Source of the DNA: Bacillus sp. AFS055030
Lineage (GTDB): Bacteria; Bacillota; Bacilli; Bacillales; Bacillaceae_G
Length of the DNA: 47,223 nt
Direction of reading: 5' to 3'
NCBI RefSeq assembly: GCF_002574545.1
Contig: NZ_NUGT01000027.1
Location: 1-47,223 of the forward strand
The notes under the pieces are model-generated. The model was not told the origin of the DNA and did not search any database. It was given only the letters and a program-made list of their open reading frames with translations. Positions 26,172-36,040 of this stretch are shown here, in pieces (position 1 is the first letter of the stretch; every line of letters starts with the position of its first letter). A program made the position numbers and the translations under genes.

Positions 26172-27323
26172 TTATTCTTTTGGTTCGTTATCGTTGTTAA
26201 TGTTTATTTCGATATTTGTTTCAGTATCATCATCAATAATCTTATCTGCGAATTTCGCCTTTTTCTTTAAATTGATAATCCTAGAGATATTAACAATCAC
26301 TACTTTACAAATTGCATATGTTGGTACAGCTAAAACCATACCAAGTACACCAGCAAAGTTACCAGCGAATAATAATAATAAAATAATCGTCAAAGGATGA
26401 ATATTTAACTTTTTCCCCATGATGTATGGCGAAATTAAGTTTGAATCAATTTGTTGAACAATAACAATGATTAGTACAACGAATAAAGCTAATTTTGGAG
26501 AAATTAAAGCTGCAACGATCACTGCAGGAGCTCCACCAATAAACGGACCAAAGTAAGGGATAATATTTGTAATAGCAGCTACTAACGCTAAAATTAATGC
26601 ATTAGGTATTCCGATAATACTATATCCAATAAATGTTCCAATTCCAACAAAAATACAAACAATTGTTTGACCTTGAATGTAAGAAGCCAATGTTTCGCCT
26701 GTTTCATTAGCTATATGAATTGCTTCATTCCTTAAGCTTTGTGGTAAAAAACGAGACAGTGCAGCTGGAAATTTATGACCGTCTTTAAACATATAAAACA
26801 GTATAAATGGAACTGTAACGATGATTAACGTTACATTACTTAAAATATTGAAAAACGCACCAATTCCACCTGTAATACCACCTAGAAATACTAGAGCATA
26901 GTCCGCAACTTTCTTTTCTAAATCTTTAATTTCAACGTAATTTTGACTTCCTAACCACTTCTCTAATAAGCCAATCTTATTTGTTGCTTCATTTACAATT
27001 GTTGGCATATTATTTACTAAATCTTTAAATTGTTCAGTTAAGGTTGGGAATACATTGATGATAGATACGACAGCAATTAAGATTAATCCGAGATAGAGAA
27101 GAAGAATGCCTATTGAACGGGGCACTTTCTTTCGCTCTAAAAAATCAACGATTGGTGCGAACAGGAAATAGAGAAAGACTGAGACTAGAATTGGAGCGAA
27201 TAATGTACTTATTAAAATAGCAATTGGTTGAAATAAGAATGATATTTTTGTTCCAACGAATAAAACTAAAAATAATAATAGTAGTTCGATCGTCCAAAAT
27301 AATAACTTAGAGTTTTTATACAA
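26172..27323 (-). CDS. AI-2E family transporter (PerM-like permease)
   Basis: The product (383 residues) has eight predicted membrane segments in the PF01594 layout: three N-terminal helices, a long amphipathic central region (LTEQFKDLVNNMPTIVNEATNKIG), then the conserved block GIPNALILALVAAITNIIPYFGPFIGG and the late HPLTIILLLLFAGNFAGVLGMVLAVP. Family members export AI-2 or, in several cases, act in Na+/H+ exchange. The start is TTG at 27323, because GGGAGGATATTCA precedes it; a GTG 15 nt upstream would consume that site. The C-terminus is acidic and asparagine-rich. It lies alone, convergent with ogt. Confidence 0.88.
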   Translation of the reverse strand: MYKNSKLLFWTIELLLLFLVLFVGTKISFLFQPIAILISTLFAPILVSVFLYFLFAPIVDFLERKKVPRSIGILLLYLGLILIAVVSIINVFPTLTEQFKDLVNNMPTIVNEATNKIGLLEKWLGSQNYVEIKDLEKKVADYALVFLGGITGGIGAFFNILSNVTLIIVTVPFILFYMFKDGHKFPAALSRFLPQSLRNEAIHIANETGETLASYIQGQTIVCIFVGIGTFIGYSIIGIPNALILALVAAITNIIPYFGPFIGGAPAVIVAALISPKLALFVVLIIVIVQQIDSNLISPYIMGKKLNIHPLTIILLLLFAGNFAGVLGMVLAVPTYAICKVVIVNISRIINLKKKAKFADKIIDDDTETNIEININNDNEPKE

Positions 27324-27381
27324 TGAATATCCTCCCACTATATTTTAATTAAAAAGATTATGTATAAATACCATATTATAA

Positions 27382-27410
27382 CAAAAAGAGATGCTTGTAA
27401 AAGCATCTCT
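27382..27410 (-). terminator. Terminator of the LtaS-like gene
   Basis: On the minus strand AGAGATGCTT pairs with AAGCATCTCT (27401-27410 with 27387-27396), followed by TTTTTG. Confidence 0.85.
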
Positions 27411-27467
27411 CGGTGTATAAAACTAAAAATTTATTTATCAGACAATAAGGTTCTATTGAAATACCTC

Positions 27468-29393
27468 TTACTGATTTGGTTCAGTAATTGTTTGCATTGT
27501 ACCTGTTTTATGCTTATTGTTGCTGTAGAAACGGAATAAATCACCGTAAACAATATTATCTGAAAGTGTTAGCTCTTTTTTTGCTTTATCAATCAATTGT
27601 TTCGCTTCTTGATCTGGTACTTCGACTTTTTCGGCAGTTAAACGATTATAAAATTCATTCGAGCCCGCTACATAATAATATTTACTTGTAACGAAGCTTC
27701 CATCACGGAAAACAATGAATTCTGAATAATCTGGGCTAAATAAATCTTTACCAAACTCGATATCATTTTTTGTATCAACACCTAATAGATGTAGAATCGT
27801 AGGTTTTACGTCTATTTGACCAGCAACCTTTGATATTGTTTTACCTTGGTTTTGTTTAGGTAAATGAATAATGAATGGCGTACGTTGTAAATCCATATGG
27901 TCATATGAATTAATCTCGTCTTTTCCTAAGAACTGAGCCATTGCACGATTGTGATTTTCAGAAATACCGTAATGATCTCCATACATTACAATAATTGTAT
28001 TATCATATAGACCTGATTTTTTTAATCCTTCAATAAAGTGTTTAATTGATTCATCCATATATCGTACTGTCGTTACATAACGATCAAGTGTCTCGTCACC
28101 AGAATTATATTGATCAATGAATTGATCCCCGGGATCAAGTAAGAAAGGATAATGGTTTGATAATGTTAAAAATCTAGTATAAAACGGTTGTTTCACTTGA
28201 GATAAGAGAGGTATGGATTGCTTGAAGAAATCTTCATCCTTTAACCCCCAGTTTACCGAGTTTTCATCGGTAATAGTATAATCTACTTCATTAAAGTAAC
28301 GATCGTAACCTAATGAAGGGTACATTACATTTCGATTCCAAAAGCTTTTATTATTTGCATGGAAAACAGCTGAATAATATCCTTGATCTTTTAATATTTC
28401 AGGTGTAGCCATATATTCGTTATTTGCATGTGTAAAATAAACAGCACCACGATCTAGTGGATATAAAGAGTTATCAATAATGAACTCAGCATCAGAGGTT
28501 TTTCCTTGACCAGTTTGGTGATAGAAGTGGTCAAAATAATAACTTTCTTCTTTAATGTATTTATTTAAAAATGGAGTTATTTCTTTACCATTAACCTTTG
28601 CACCAATTGTAAAAGTTTGCATTGATTCTAAAGAGATAACAATAACATTTTTACCTTTATATTTACCGAAAAGCTTTGCGTTTGCTTTTACGTCGTTACC
28701 ATTTACATAGTTTTCAATTTCAGTTAATTTACTACTATCCGCAAAGGCTTTTTGTGTTGAAGTCTTTGTTTGAAGTGATAAGTCATAGCCTTGATAAACA
28801 TAAAGTCCAAGATTTTTTACTAGCATTTCACGATCAAAAGATCGAGTAAGCAACTCAGGTCTTTCCATTTCAGCTAAACCTAAGTTTAAAACTGCAATGG
28901 CAATCGTAATTAAATAATAAGTTGACTTCATAAAAGAAGGAACTCGATTTGTGTTTGAAAATTTAGGAAATTTTTTTGAGATCAAATATAGGATAGGGAT
29001 ATCAATAAACATGAATAGTATTTTAAAGCTTGCTAGTTCTTTTACACTTGATCCTAAATCACCCATATTACTAGTTTGGAACAGCACTGGTAGTGTTATG
29101 AAGTCATTAAAGAATCCGTAAAATAAAACGTTTCCACATAATAGCAAAGTTAAAATGAAATTAATCAAGAGTGCTATTGTGTTACGTTTATTCCCTTTGA
29201 AAAAAAGTGCGAACCCTACAAGGAATAATGAGGATGCCAAAGGGCTTATAAATAATATTACATTTTGAAAGACAGTATCGATCTTTAAATCGAATCCAAA
29301 CAGAGTAACAATATACGTTTTTAGCCAGACTACTAATGCAACCAGTAATACGAATTGTACACGTGAGAATGTTGCTTTAAATGAAGTAGGCAT
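27468..29393 (-). CDS. ltaS: Lipoteichoic acid synthase (LtaS family)
   Basis: The product (641 residues) has five N-terminal membrane helices and a large extracellular sulfatase-like domain. The catalytic threonine is in QTGQGKTSDAEF (Thr299, next to S. aureus LtaS Thr300), and MYGDHYGISENH forms part of the metal site. KAFADSS (Ala218-Asp219) is a probable signal-peptidase site, as in LtaS. The enzyme polymerises glycerol phosphate from phosphatidylglycerol onto the glycolipid anchor. The start is the ATG at 29393, since AAGGGGG stands upstream; a TTG eight codons earlier would put that site inside the gene. Closest by eye to B. subtilis YflE, but several paralogs exist. Confidence 0.93.
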   Translation of the reverse strand: MPTSFKATFSRVQFVLLVALVVWLKTYIVTLFGFDLKIDTVFQNVILFISPLASSLFLVGFALFFKGNKRNTIALLINFILTLLLCGNVLFYGFFNDFITLPVLFQTSNMGDLGSSVKELASFKILFMFIDIPILYLISKKFPKFSNTNRVPSFMKSTYYLITIAIAVLNLGLAEMERPELLTRSFDREMLVKNLGLYVYQGYDLSLQTKTSTQKAFADSSKLTEIENYVNGNDVKANAKLFGKYKGKNVIVISLESMQTFTIGAKVNGKEITPFLNKYIKEESYYFDHFYHQTGQGKTSDAEFIIDNSLYPLDRGAVYFTHANNEYMATPEILKDQGYYSAVFHANNKSFWNRNVMYPSLGYDRYFNEVDYTITDENSVNWGLKDEDFFKQSIPLLSQVKQPFYTRFLTLSNHYPFLLDPGDQFIDQYNSGDETLDRYVTTVRYMDESIKHFIEGLKKSGLYDNTIIVMYGDHYGISENHNRAMAQFLGKDEINSYDHMDLQRTPFIIHLPKQNQGKTISKVAGQIDVKPTILHLLGVDTKNDIEFGKDLFSPDYSEFIVFRDGSFVTSKYYYVAGSNEFYNRLTAEKVEVPDQEAKQLIDKAKKELTLSDNIVYGDLFRFYSNNKHKTGTMQTITEPNQ

Positions 29394-29488
29394 AGTCCTA
29401 ATCCCCCTTAAATACAAAACAAACTAGTAATCAATCACTAGCTTTTCTTTAAATCTGCATCTCTCTAAGTCGTCAAAATTTATCGTAC

Positions 29489-29515
29489 TCCTATTGATTT
29501 TAAAAATCAATAGGA
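29489..29515. promoter_or_regulatory. 27-nt perfect palindrome upstream of ltaS
   Basis: TCCTATTGATTTT and AAAATCAATAGGA form a perfect 13-bp inverted repeat around a single A, about 100 nt upstream of the ltaS start. There is no T-run on either strand, so it looks more like a protein-binding site than a terminator; this is inferred. Confidence 0.45.
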
Positions 29516-29556
29516 AATACGAATTCATTATGTAAATCTGTTCGACAAAATACTCT

Positions 29557-29595
29557 AAAAAAAAAGAAATAGGCTTACGTAAGCTTATTTCTTTT
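29557..29595 (-). terminator. Terminator of the yojO gene
   Basis: On the minus strand a stem of about 16 bp (29562-29577 with 29579-29595, one wobble, GTAAGC core) is followed by a long T-run. Confidence 0.82.
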
Positions 29596-29614
29596 CATTT
29601 TATGGACAACTATC

Positions 29615-31492
29615 TTATTCTATGCTTCTTAATAATAATTTTTTTAGCATTGGTTTTAATTGAAGTCTTAAATCCTCTGCATTTGAAGCAATTAAGTAAT
29701 GGTGCTGATAAATATTTTTCATTAATTGTGAGGTTTCTTCTTGGTGTTCCTCTTCTTCTATGAAAGTACCGATTACCTCAATTCCAAGTTTTCTAGCTTG
29801 TTTAACTGCTTCATGCGTATCGATAATTCCATCCTGGAAATAATCTAATGCTGAAGGTTCACCATCTGTAAACACGAGCAAAAATTTATGCTTTTCTGGA
29901 CGCTTAGCGAGTTCCTCTGAAACAATTCGAATCATTAAGCCGTCACGATTGTCCTCTTCTTCTTGAAGTTGCATTATATTTGGGCCAACTGAAGGTGATA
30001 AAGAGCTTGAAAATGGAATGACTTGATGTAAAATATTTGGTTTATTTTCTTTTGTAGCGTTTGAAGCATCCTCCCAAAAGCCACTAATGCTATGAGAGAT
30101 TTTTAACTGTTTTAATGTTTCATGAAACAGAATAACGCTTTTTTTCACTTCATCCATTTTATTAAACATTGATCCGGAGCAATCGACTAATAAGTAAAAA
30201 ACAGCATCCAATTCTTTTGATTCAGTTTGTTTTTTATAAAACATTTTAGGATTTTCTTCTGTGAAAAGTCGAATCCATTTTTTATTTAATCTACCATAAT
30301 ATTTATCAGTCGGTGCATTTTGCTTATTTTCTAAGGATTTTTCAATCGTTTTTCTTAGTTCTTTAACATCTTTAGATACCATTTGCGACAATGTAGAATA
30401 TTGTTTCTTTTCAGTAACTGTTTGCCCAGTTGCTTCTTTATATTGAATAGATACATTACTATTGTATTTACCAAATGGATTTTGCTGTGAAGAGGATGAA
30501 TTCGAAGCCTCATGGGAATCAGTTTGTTTTGACTTTTTATTCTCGCCTTGTTTGGATGAACCGAATGCATTTGCAATTGCCTGATCGCCAGCCTCTTCTT
30601 CTCGTGCAAAATTGGCTTTTATAGAAGTTTTTGTTCCACTTTCAACTTCAAATCGTAAAAAATTATCATCTGTTTCATTATTTTTACTTTCTCTATGCCA
30701 AGTTGATAATCTTTCATCTTCGCTATTTCTTTCATCAAGACCCTCTTGCTGGTCGTCATTTTGAAGTTTTTTTACCTTACTATTACATGATGCTAATTCG
30801 TTATTTTTATTTAGTGGTAAATAGCCAAAGTATGTGTGAATCATATCTTCCCTATACTGTGAGAGTAATCTTTGCTGCACACTAAATACAATAGAAGAAA
30901 TATCACTTGTTTTCTTAGCTTCAAACGTTTGAAAGAGGATAGGTAAAATATCCTCGAGTTGTTCATTCGTTTGATAAGTTAATTGAGTAGAAGTAAGTGA
31001 GAGATAAATTAAACAAAATAATTGATCTAAATGAAAATTACGCATTTCATTTGCTTTGAATTGTGATTGAAAATAATGTCTATATATCTTTTTTCTCGTA
31101 GAAAATAATTGTCTTGTACCTGGTCTTTGCAAAATAATCAGTTCTTCAAGTCGGATATCTTCTAAAAGGACAAACAACTGTGTAAAAAAACTTTTTAAAT
31201 GAGTTTCTTGTAGTTCCTTTAGTGTATCTTTGAACTCACTAAAATCTGAATAATGTTTATTACCTAAAGCTTTTAAATAAACATCTGATTTCAAACCTTG
31301 TAACTGGGTACGATGCTCTTGTGTATCCCAAAAGTGACTGACAGTAAATTTTTGTTCTTCATCATCGTAATACGCTTGGAAATCAAATTCTAAAAATGAA
31401 TTACGATCTTTCGAAAGAGAAATCGATAAATTTTCCATTTGAAGAAAAGTGGAAGCGTCGATTTTTTTATTGTTAAAAATGATTTGTTTCAT
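29615..31492 (-). CDS. yojO: VWA-domain protein, YojO-like
   Basis: The 625-residue protein ends in a von Willebrand A domain (about 425-620) with an intact MIDAS motif DCSGSM (Asp437) and TDGEPSALD later. The middle (about 235-345) is charged, Ser/Gln-rich and probably disordered. The N-terminal half resembles the CobT/NorD-like part of MoxR-associated proteins. B. subtilis YojO (about 638 residues) pairs with the MoxR ATPase YojN in the same order, and the gap here is 19 nt. MoxR-VWA pairs act as chelatase-like or maturation chaperones; the substrate is not known. The start has a weak Shine-Dalgarno, perhaps through coupling to yojN. Confidence 0.88.
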   Translation of the reverse strand: MKQIIFNNKKIDASTFLQMENLSISLSKDRNSFLEFDFQAYYDDEEQKFTVSHFWDTQEHRTQLQGLKSDVYLKALGNKHYSDFSEFKDTLKELQETHLKSFFTQLFVLLEDIRLEELIILQRPGTRQLFSTRKKIYRHYFQSQFKANEMRNFHLDQLFCLIYLSLTSTQLTYQTNEQLEDILPILFQTFEAKKTSDISSIVFSVQQRLLSQYREDMIHTYFGYLPLNKNNELASCNSKVKKLQNDDQQEGLDERNSEDERLSTWHRESKNNETDDNFLRFEVESGTKTSIKANFAREEEAGDQAIANAFGSSKQGENKKSKQTDSHEASNSSSSQQNPFGKYNSNVSIQYKEATGQTVTEKKQYSTLSQMVSKDVKELRKTIEKSLENKQNAPTDKYYGRLNKKWIRLFTEENPKMFYKKQTESKELDAVFYLLVDCSGSMFNKMDEVKKSVILFHETLKQLKISHSISGFWEDASNATKENKPNILHQVIPFSSSLSPSVGPNIMQLQEEEDNRDGLMIRIVSEELAKRPEKHKFLLVFTDGEPSALDYFQDGIIDTHEAVKQARKLGIEVIGTFIEEEEHQEETSQLMKNIYQHHYLIASNAEDLRLQLKPMLKKLLLRSIE

Positions 31493-31511
31493 ATATTAAT
31501 CATCACTCATT

Positions 31512-32405
31512 TCAAGAAAGAAAATAACTTTCAGCTAGTTCTCTAACAGTCTCACGCTCAATGTCATCAGATAATTTAGCGATAATCGTGCGTTCAATTG
31601 CTCGAAGTACTGGTATATGAACAGATAAATCACATGCGTCAAGAACACCACGAATACTTGCTGCATCTTCACTAATTCTGCCTTCACTTGCTAATGGAAT
31701 TAAATCGCTTGAAAAGCTTGTGAATTTCTTCAGTAGTTCTTCATCTTTTAGTTCAGATTCATCTTTTAATAACTGAAGTAATGATTCTCCATTAATATAT
31801 GGAACATCTATAATAATGAAGCGATTTTTTAAAGCTTCATTTAATTCGCTTGTTCCTACATAACCTTCATTTATAGCTGCAATTACTCTAAAGTTTTCGT
31901 CACCTTTTACTACTTCTTGAGTAAATGGATTGGTAATCATTTTTCGATAATCAAGTGCACCATGTAGTAATGGTAATGTTTCTGGTTTTGCCATGTTAAT
32001 TTCATCGATATATAAAATATGACCTTTCTTCATTGCTTTCATTAAAGGCCCATCGACGAAAACTACTTCCGATCCATTTGTATTAGAAGCAATTGTATTA
32101 TATCCAACAATTCCTTCTAAATCTAAATCGACAGAACAGTTTATGCTATGCATCGGTTGATAGAGTAATTTTGATAAGGTCTCAGCTAAAACCGTTTTAC
32201 CACTACCTGTAGGCCCTTTTAATAATATATTTTTACCAAGTAGAAGGGCAGTAATTGCATCTTCTAAAATCGTTTTATCTTGCGAAACATATTGTTTCGT
32301 TCCAATTAATAATTGCTCTTCATTTAGAACTTTTTGAATTTGTTCATTATATATTAAATTTAATTTTTCATTTATCGAACTAGAAAGATTAAGTTGTGTA
32401 TTCAT
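31512..32405 (-). CDS. yojN: MoxR-type AAA+ ATPase, YojN-like
   Basis: The product (297 residues from this start) is a MoxR-family AAA+ ATPase with Walker A GPTGSGKT (64-71), Walker B HILYIDEINMA, and sensor 1 RVIAAINEG. It carries an NPFTQEVV loop and NEALKNRFI, both typical of the NorQ/MoxR group. The start is set at the ATG 32405 because AAGGAG lies 6 nt upstream; an in-frame TTG ten codons earlier has no site of its own. It is the first gene of a two-gene operon with the VWA partner and probably remodels a target protein selected by that partner. Confidence 0.92.
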   Translation of the reverse strand: MNTQLNLSSSINEKLNLIYNEQIQKVLNEEQLLIGTKQYVSQDKTILEDAITALLLGKNILLKGPTGSGKTVLAETLSKLLYQPMHSINCSVDLDLEGIVGYNTIASNTNGSEVVFVDGPLMKAMKKGHILYIDEINMAKPETLPLLHGALDYRKMITNPFTQEVVKGDENFRVIAAINEGYVGTSELNEALKNRFIIIDVPYINGESLLQLLKDESELKDEELLKKFTSFSSDLIPLASEGRISEDAASIRGVLDACDLSVHIPVLRAIERTIIAKLSDDIERETVRELAESYFLS

Positions 32406-32435
32406 AAATTGCTCCTTTATATAAACATTGTTCAA

Positions 32436-32791
32436 ATGGATTGTTCATTTTTGTATTAACCATAGTATTATCGCATATTTGGATTGTGAATGTCTTGTCC
32501 ACAAATTTTCATAAATTTGCTAATACAGTTACTATCTATTGAGTATAACAGTTTGTTGTTTAACAAGAAAGTTTTCTGAGTGAATTACTAGATATATGAA
32601 GCAACTGTAATTTAGTGGAAAGAATAAAAGGTTAATGTGAGTTAACATTTCTGTCACTTTGTTCAACATTTCACAATTTGTTCATATTATAAACGATTGT
32701 TTCAGTTCATCCTATGATAAATTAGTTACGTAATCTGTTATATACTTAAAAAACTTTCTGTATTATATGCAAAAAGAGGAGGAGTAATACG
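32436..32791 (+). promoter_or_regulatory. pflB upstream region with a Rex-like half-palindrome
   Basis: This 356-bp divergent region separates yojN from pflB. TTGTTCAACATTTCACAA (32659-32676) has one full Rex half-site (TTCACAA), and its other half deviates by about three bases from the Rex consensus. GTGAGTTAAC...GTCAC lies just upstream (32637-32656). pflBA of related Firmicutes is controlled by redox regulators, so a Rex-type site is plausible. No clean -35/-10 pair could be chosen. RBS AAGAGGAGGAG lies at 32773-32784. Confidence 0.4.
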
Positions 32792-35017
32792 ATGGAACAA
32801 TGGAGACAATTTGAAACTGGGCGATGGGAAAAAAAGATTGATGTAAGGGACTTTATACAAAAAAACGTTAAATCTTATGTTGGGGATGACTCTTTTCTTT
32901 CAGGTCCAACGGATGCAACTAACAAACTATGGGATATCGTACTTAAACTATCTAAAGAAGAACGTCAAAATGGTGGAGTTTTAGATATGGATACGAAAAT
33001 TGTATCTACGATTACTTCACATGAACCAGGATACTTAGAGAAAGAATTAGAACAAATTGTTGGATTCCAAACAGATAAACCTTTCAAAAGATCATTACAA
33101 CCGTTTGGTGGTATTCGAATGGCTGAAGCATCATGCGAGTCTTACGGATATAAAGTTGATGATGAAATAAGCAAGATCTTTACAGAATATAGAAAAACAC
33201 ATAATCAAGGTGTATTTGATGCCTATACATCAGAAATGAAAGCTGCAAGACGTTCTGGTGTTATTACAGGTCTACCTGATGCATACGGTCGTGGAAGAAT
33301 TATAGGTGACTATAGAAGAGTAGCATTATATGGGGTAGATCAACTTATTAAAGATAAGATTGAAACATTAAATAGAACAACAAGTGTTATGTCAGAAGAA
33401 GTAATAAGAGATCGTGAAGAACTAAATGAACAAATACGTGCTTTAAATGAATTAAAACAAATGGCAAATAAACATGGGTTTGATATTTCTAGACCTGCAA
33501 CAAACGCAAAAGAAGCGTTTCAATGGCTATATTTTGGCTATTTAGCTGCAATTAAAGAGCAAAATGGAGCCGCTATGAGTTTAGGACGAGTTTCAACATT
33601 TTTAGATATTTATATTGAACGTGATTTAGAAGAAGGTACTTTAACTGAGCAAGAAGCACAAGAATTAGTCGATCATTTTGTAATGAAATTGAGATTAGTC
33701 AAGTTTGCTCGTACTCCTGATTATAATGAGTTATTTTCTGGCGATCCTACTTGGGTAACAGAGTCAATCGGTGGAATAGGAATAGATGGTCGTCCGCTTG
33801 TAACGAAGAACTCATTTCGCTTTTTAAATACTTTAGATAACCTAGGACCAGCACCAGAACCTAATTTAACTGTCCTTTGGTCAGCAAAACTGCCTGATGG
33901 ATTTAAACAATATTGCGCTAAAATGTCAATTAAAACTAGCTCAATTCAATATGAAAATGATGATATCATGCGCCCGGAATATGGTGATGATTATGGTATT
34001 GCATGTTGTGTATCAGCTATGACAATTGGTAAACAAATGCAATTCTTTGGTGCTCGTGCAAATCTTGCTAAAGCATTATTATACGCAATTAACGGCGGTA
34101 AAGACGAAAAGTCAAAAGCTCAAGTAGCACCTATGTATGCTCCGATTACATCTGAATATCTTGACTATGAAGAAGTAAAAGTTAAGTTCGATGTTTTATT
34201 AGATTGGTTAGCCGGCTTATATGTGAATACATTAAATTGTATCCACTATATGCATGATAAATATAGTTATGAACGAATTGAAATGGCGTTACATGATGCA
34301 AATATAAAACGTACTATGGCAACGGGGATTGCAGGACTTTCAGTATGTGCCGATTCATTATCAGCTATAAAGCATGCAAAAGTTAAAACAATTCGCGATG
34401 AGAATGGAATTGTTGTTGATTTTGAAATTGAGGGAGAATATCCAAAATACGGGAACAACAATGATGATGTAGATGATATTGCTGTAGAACTTGTTGAAAG
34501 CTTTATTGCAAAAGTAAGAAAGCATAAAACATATCGTAATTCAATTCATACAACATCAGTGCTAACAATTACCTCTAATGTTGTATATGGTAAAAAGACA
34601 GGTAACACACCAGACGGAAGAAAAGCAGGTGAACCATTTGCTCCTGGTGCTAATCCGTTACATGGACGCGATACACATGGAGCGCTAGCGTCATTAAATT
34701 CAGTAGCAAAATTACCTTATGAAGATGCACAAGATGGAATTTCAAATACTTTCTCAATTGTTCCAAAAGCTTTAGGCAAGGACGAGAGTACACAAATATT
34801 AAACTTAGTAGCAATGTTAGATGGATATACAGAAAAAGGTGGTCATCACTTAAACGTAAATGTATTTAATCGAGAAACATTAATGGATGCGATGGAACAT
34901 CCTGAAGAATATCCACAATTAACAATTCGAGTCTCGGGTTATGCAGTTAACTTTATAAAATTAACTAGGGAACAACAAATTGACGTAATAAATAGAACTT
35001 TCCACGGTTCTATGTAA
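32792..35017 (+). CDS. pflB: Pyruvate formate-lyase
   Basis: The 741-residue enzyme converts pyruvate and CoA to acetyl-CoA and formate under anaerobic conditions. The catalytic pair Cys405-Cys406 is in [10 protein letters not shown], and the glycyl radical Gly716 is in RVSGYAVNF near the C-terminus. The length suits the Gram-positive PflB group (about 750). The strong Shine-Dalgarno AAGAGGAGGAG lies just before the ATG. The activating enzyme gene is 96 nt downstream, behind a hairpin that may attenuate it. This links the organism to facultative fermentation. Codon use looks like the neighbours, so there is no sign of recent transfer. Confidence 0.96.
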   Translation: MEQWRQFETGRWEKKIDVRDFIQKNVKSYVGDDSFLSGPTDATNKLWDIVLKLSKEERQNGGVLDMDTKIVSTITSHEPGYLEKELEQIVGFQTDKPFKRSLQPFGGIRMAEASCESYGYKVDDEISKIFTEYRKTHNQGVFDAYTSEMKAARRSGVITGLPDAYGRGRIIGDYRRVALYGVDQLIKDKIETLNRTTSVMSEEVIRDREELNEQIRALNELKQMANKHGFDISRPATNAKEAFQWLYFGYLAAIKEQNGAAMSLGRVSTFLDIYIERDLEEGTLTEQEAQELVDHFVMKLRLVKFARTPDYNELFSGDPTWVTESIGGIGIDGRPLVTKNSFRFLNTLDNLGPAPEPNLTVLWSAKLPDGFKQYCAKMSIKTSSIQYENDDIMRPEYGDDYGIACCVSAMTIGKQMQFFGARANLAKALLYAINGGKDEKSKAQVAPMYAPITSEYLDYEEVKVKFDVLLDWLAGLYVNTLNCIHYMHDKYSYERIEMALHDANIKRTMATGIAGLSVCADSLSAIKHAKVKTIRDENGIVVDFEIEGEYPKYGNNNDDVDDIAVELVESFIAKVRKHKTYRNSIHTTSVLTITSNVVYGKKTGNTPDGRKAGEPFAPGANPLHGRDTHGALASLNSVAKLPYEDAQDGISNTFSIVPKALGKDESTQILNLVAMLDGYTEKGGHHLNVNVFNRETLMDAMEHPEEYPQLTIRVSGYAVNFIKLTREQQIDVINRTFHGSM

Positions 35018-35033
35018 AAATCTCTCGTGTTCC

Positions 35034-35072
35034 AAGCCTAGTGGGGGACATGCTTCACTAGGCTTTTATTGT
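35034..35072 (+). terminator. Hairpin between pflB and pflA (partial terminator)
   Basis: AAGCCTAGTG (35034-35043) pairs with CACTAGGCTT (35056-35065), followed by TTATTGTTTTT. The interrupted T-run suggests partial read-through, which would reduce pflA expression relative to pflB. Confidence 0.7.
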
Positions 35073-35113
35073 TTTTACTAAATAAGGAATAAATTGTTCA
35101 AAGGAGAATGACA

Positions 35114-35863
35114 ATGATTTCAGGAAATATACATTCAATTGAAACTTGTGGAACTGTCGATGGACCAGGTCTTAGATATGTCATTTTTACGCAAGGTTGT
35201 TTATTAAGATGTCAATATTGTCATAACGCAGATACGTGGAAAATTGGAGCAGGTAAAGAAATGTCAGTTGATCAATTAATGAAGGATATCAAGACATATA
35301 TTCCATTTATGAGATCATCTGGGGGGGGGGTTACGGTTAGTGGAGGAGAACCATTATTACAATTAGACTTTTTATTAGAACTGTTTAAATCTTGCAGAAA
35401 AAAGGGGATCCATACAACAATTGATACATCTGGTGGATGTTTCAGTACTGATCCAAACTTTCTTTTAAAATTAGACGAAGTATTAGAATACACTGATTTA
35501 GTATTATTGGACTTAAAGCATTTTGACGAGAAAAGACATATAAAACTTACGGGGAAATCAAATGAGCAGATTAAAAATTTTGCAAAGTACTTGGATAAGA
35601 AAAATATCCCGGTTTGGATTAGACATGTCCTAGTTCCTGGAATCACCGACTCAGAAGATAATCTAATTAAACTAGGTGACTTTATAAGCAAATTAAGCAA
35701 TGTGGAAAAAGTAGAAGTTTTACCATATCATCAATTAGGAGTCTATAAATGGGAAGCATTAGGATTAAAATATCCCCTAAAAGATATTCAGCCACCATCT
35801 AATGAAAGTGTTCATCATGCTTATCAACTATTAACTCAAATGAAGGAATTGCAAACTTGTTAA
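35114..35863 (+). CDS. pflA: Pyruvate formate-lyase activating enzyme (radical SAM)
   Basis: The product (249 residues) is a radical SAM enzyme that installs the glycyl radical on PflB. The iron-sulfur motif CLLRCQYC holds Cys29, Cys33 and Cys36; VDGPGLRYVIFTQG precedes it, and VTVSGGEPLLQ is the SAM-contacting GGE-type motif. I place the start at the second ATG (35114), as AAGGAG lies at good spacing; the ATG at 35108 would sit almost on the Shine-Dalgarno. A run of ten G (35321-35330) encodes the GGG of SSGGGV and is the kind of tract that slips. Confidence 0.95.
   Translation: MISGNIHSIETCGTVDGPGLRYVIFTQGCLLRCQYCHNADTWKIGAGKEMSVDQLMKDIKTYIPFMRSSGGGVTVSGGEPLLQLDFLLELFKSCRKKGIHTTIDTSGGCFSTDPNFLLKLDEVLEYTDLVLLDLKHFDEKRHIKLTGKSNEQIKNFAKYLDKKNIPVWIRHVLVPGITDSEDNLIKLGDFISKLSNVEKVEVLPYHQLGVYKWEALGLKYPLKDIQPPSNESVHHAYQLLTQMKELQTC
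35321..35330 (+). repeat. Ten-G homopolymer inside pflA
   Basis: Ten consecutive G encode Gly-Gly-Gly plus the first base of Val, just before VTVSGGEP. It stands out against the strongly AT-rich genome, where GGG codons are otherwise uncommon. Confidence 0.95.
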
Positions 35864-35880
35864 TAAAACTAATTAAATTG

Positions 35881-35935
35881 AACTGTCCTTTAAATGTTAG
35901 TAGGCGTCTAACATTTAAAGGACAGTTTATTTTAT
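35881..35935. terminator. Strong terminator after pflA
   Basis: A 20-bp perfect stem (35881-35900 with 35908-35927) with a 7-nt loop is followed by TTATTTTAT. Confidence 0.9.
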
Positions 35936-36040
35936 AAGCTTTTTATGATTATTTAGACGATTGACTAAAATAAATTTGAGGTTAGTGAATATAATGAAAA
36001 ATAGTTATTTATAGTTTCTTAGTTTAAAGGGTGAATTTTT

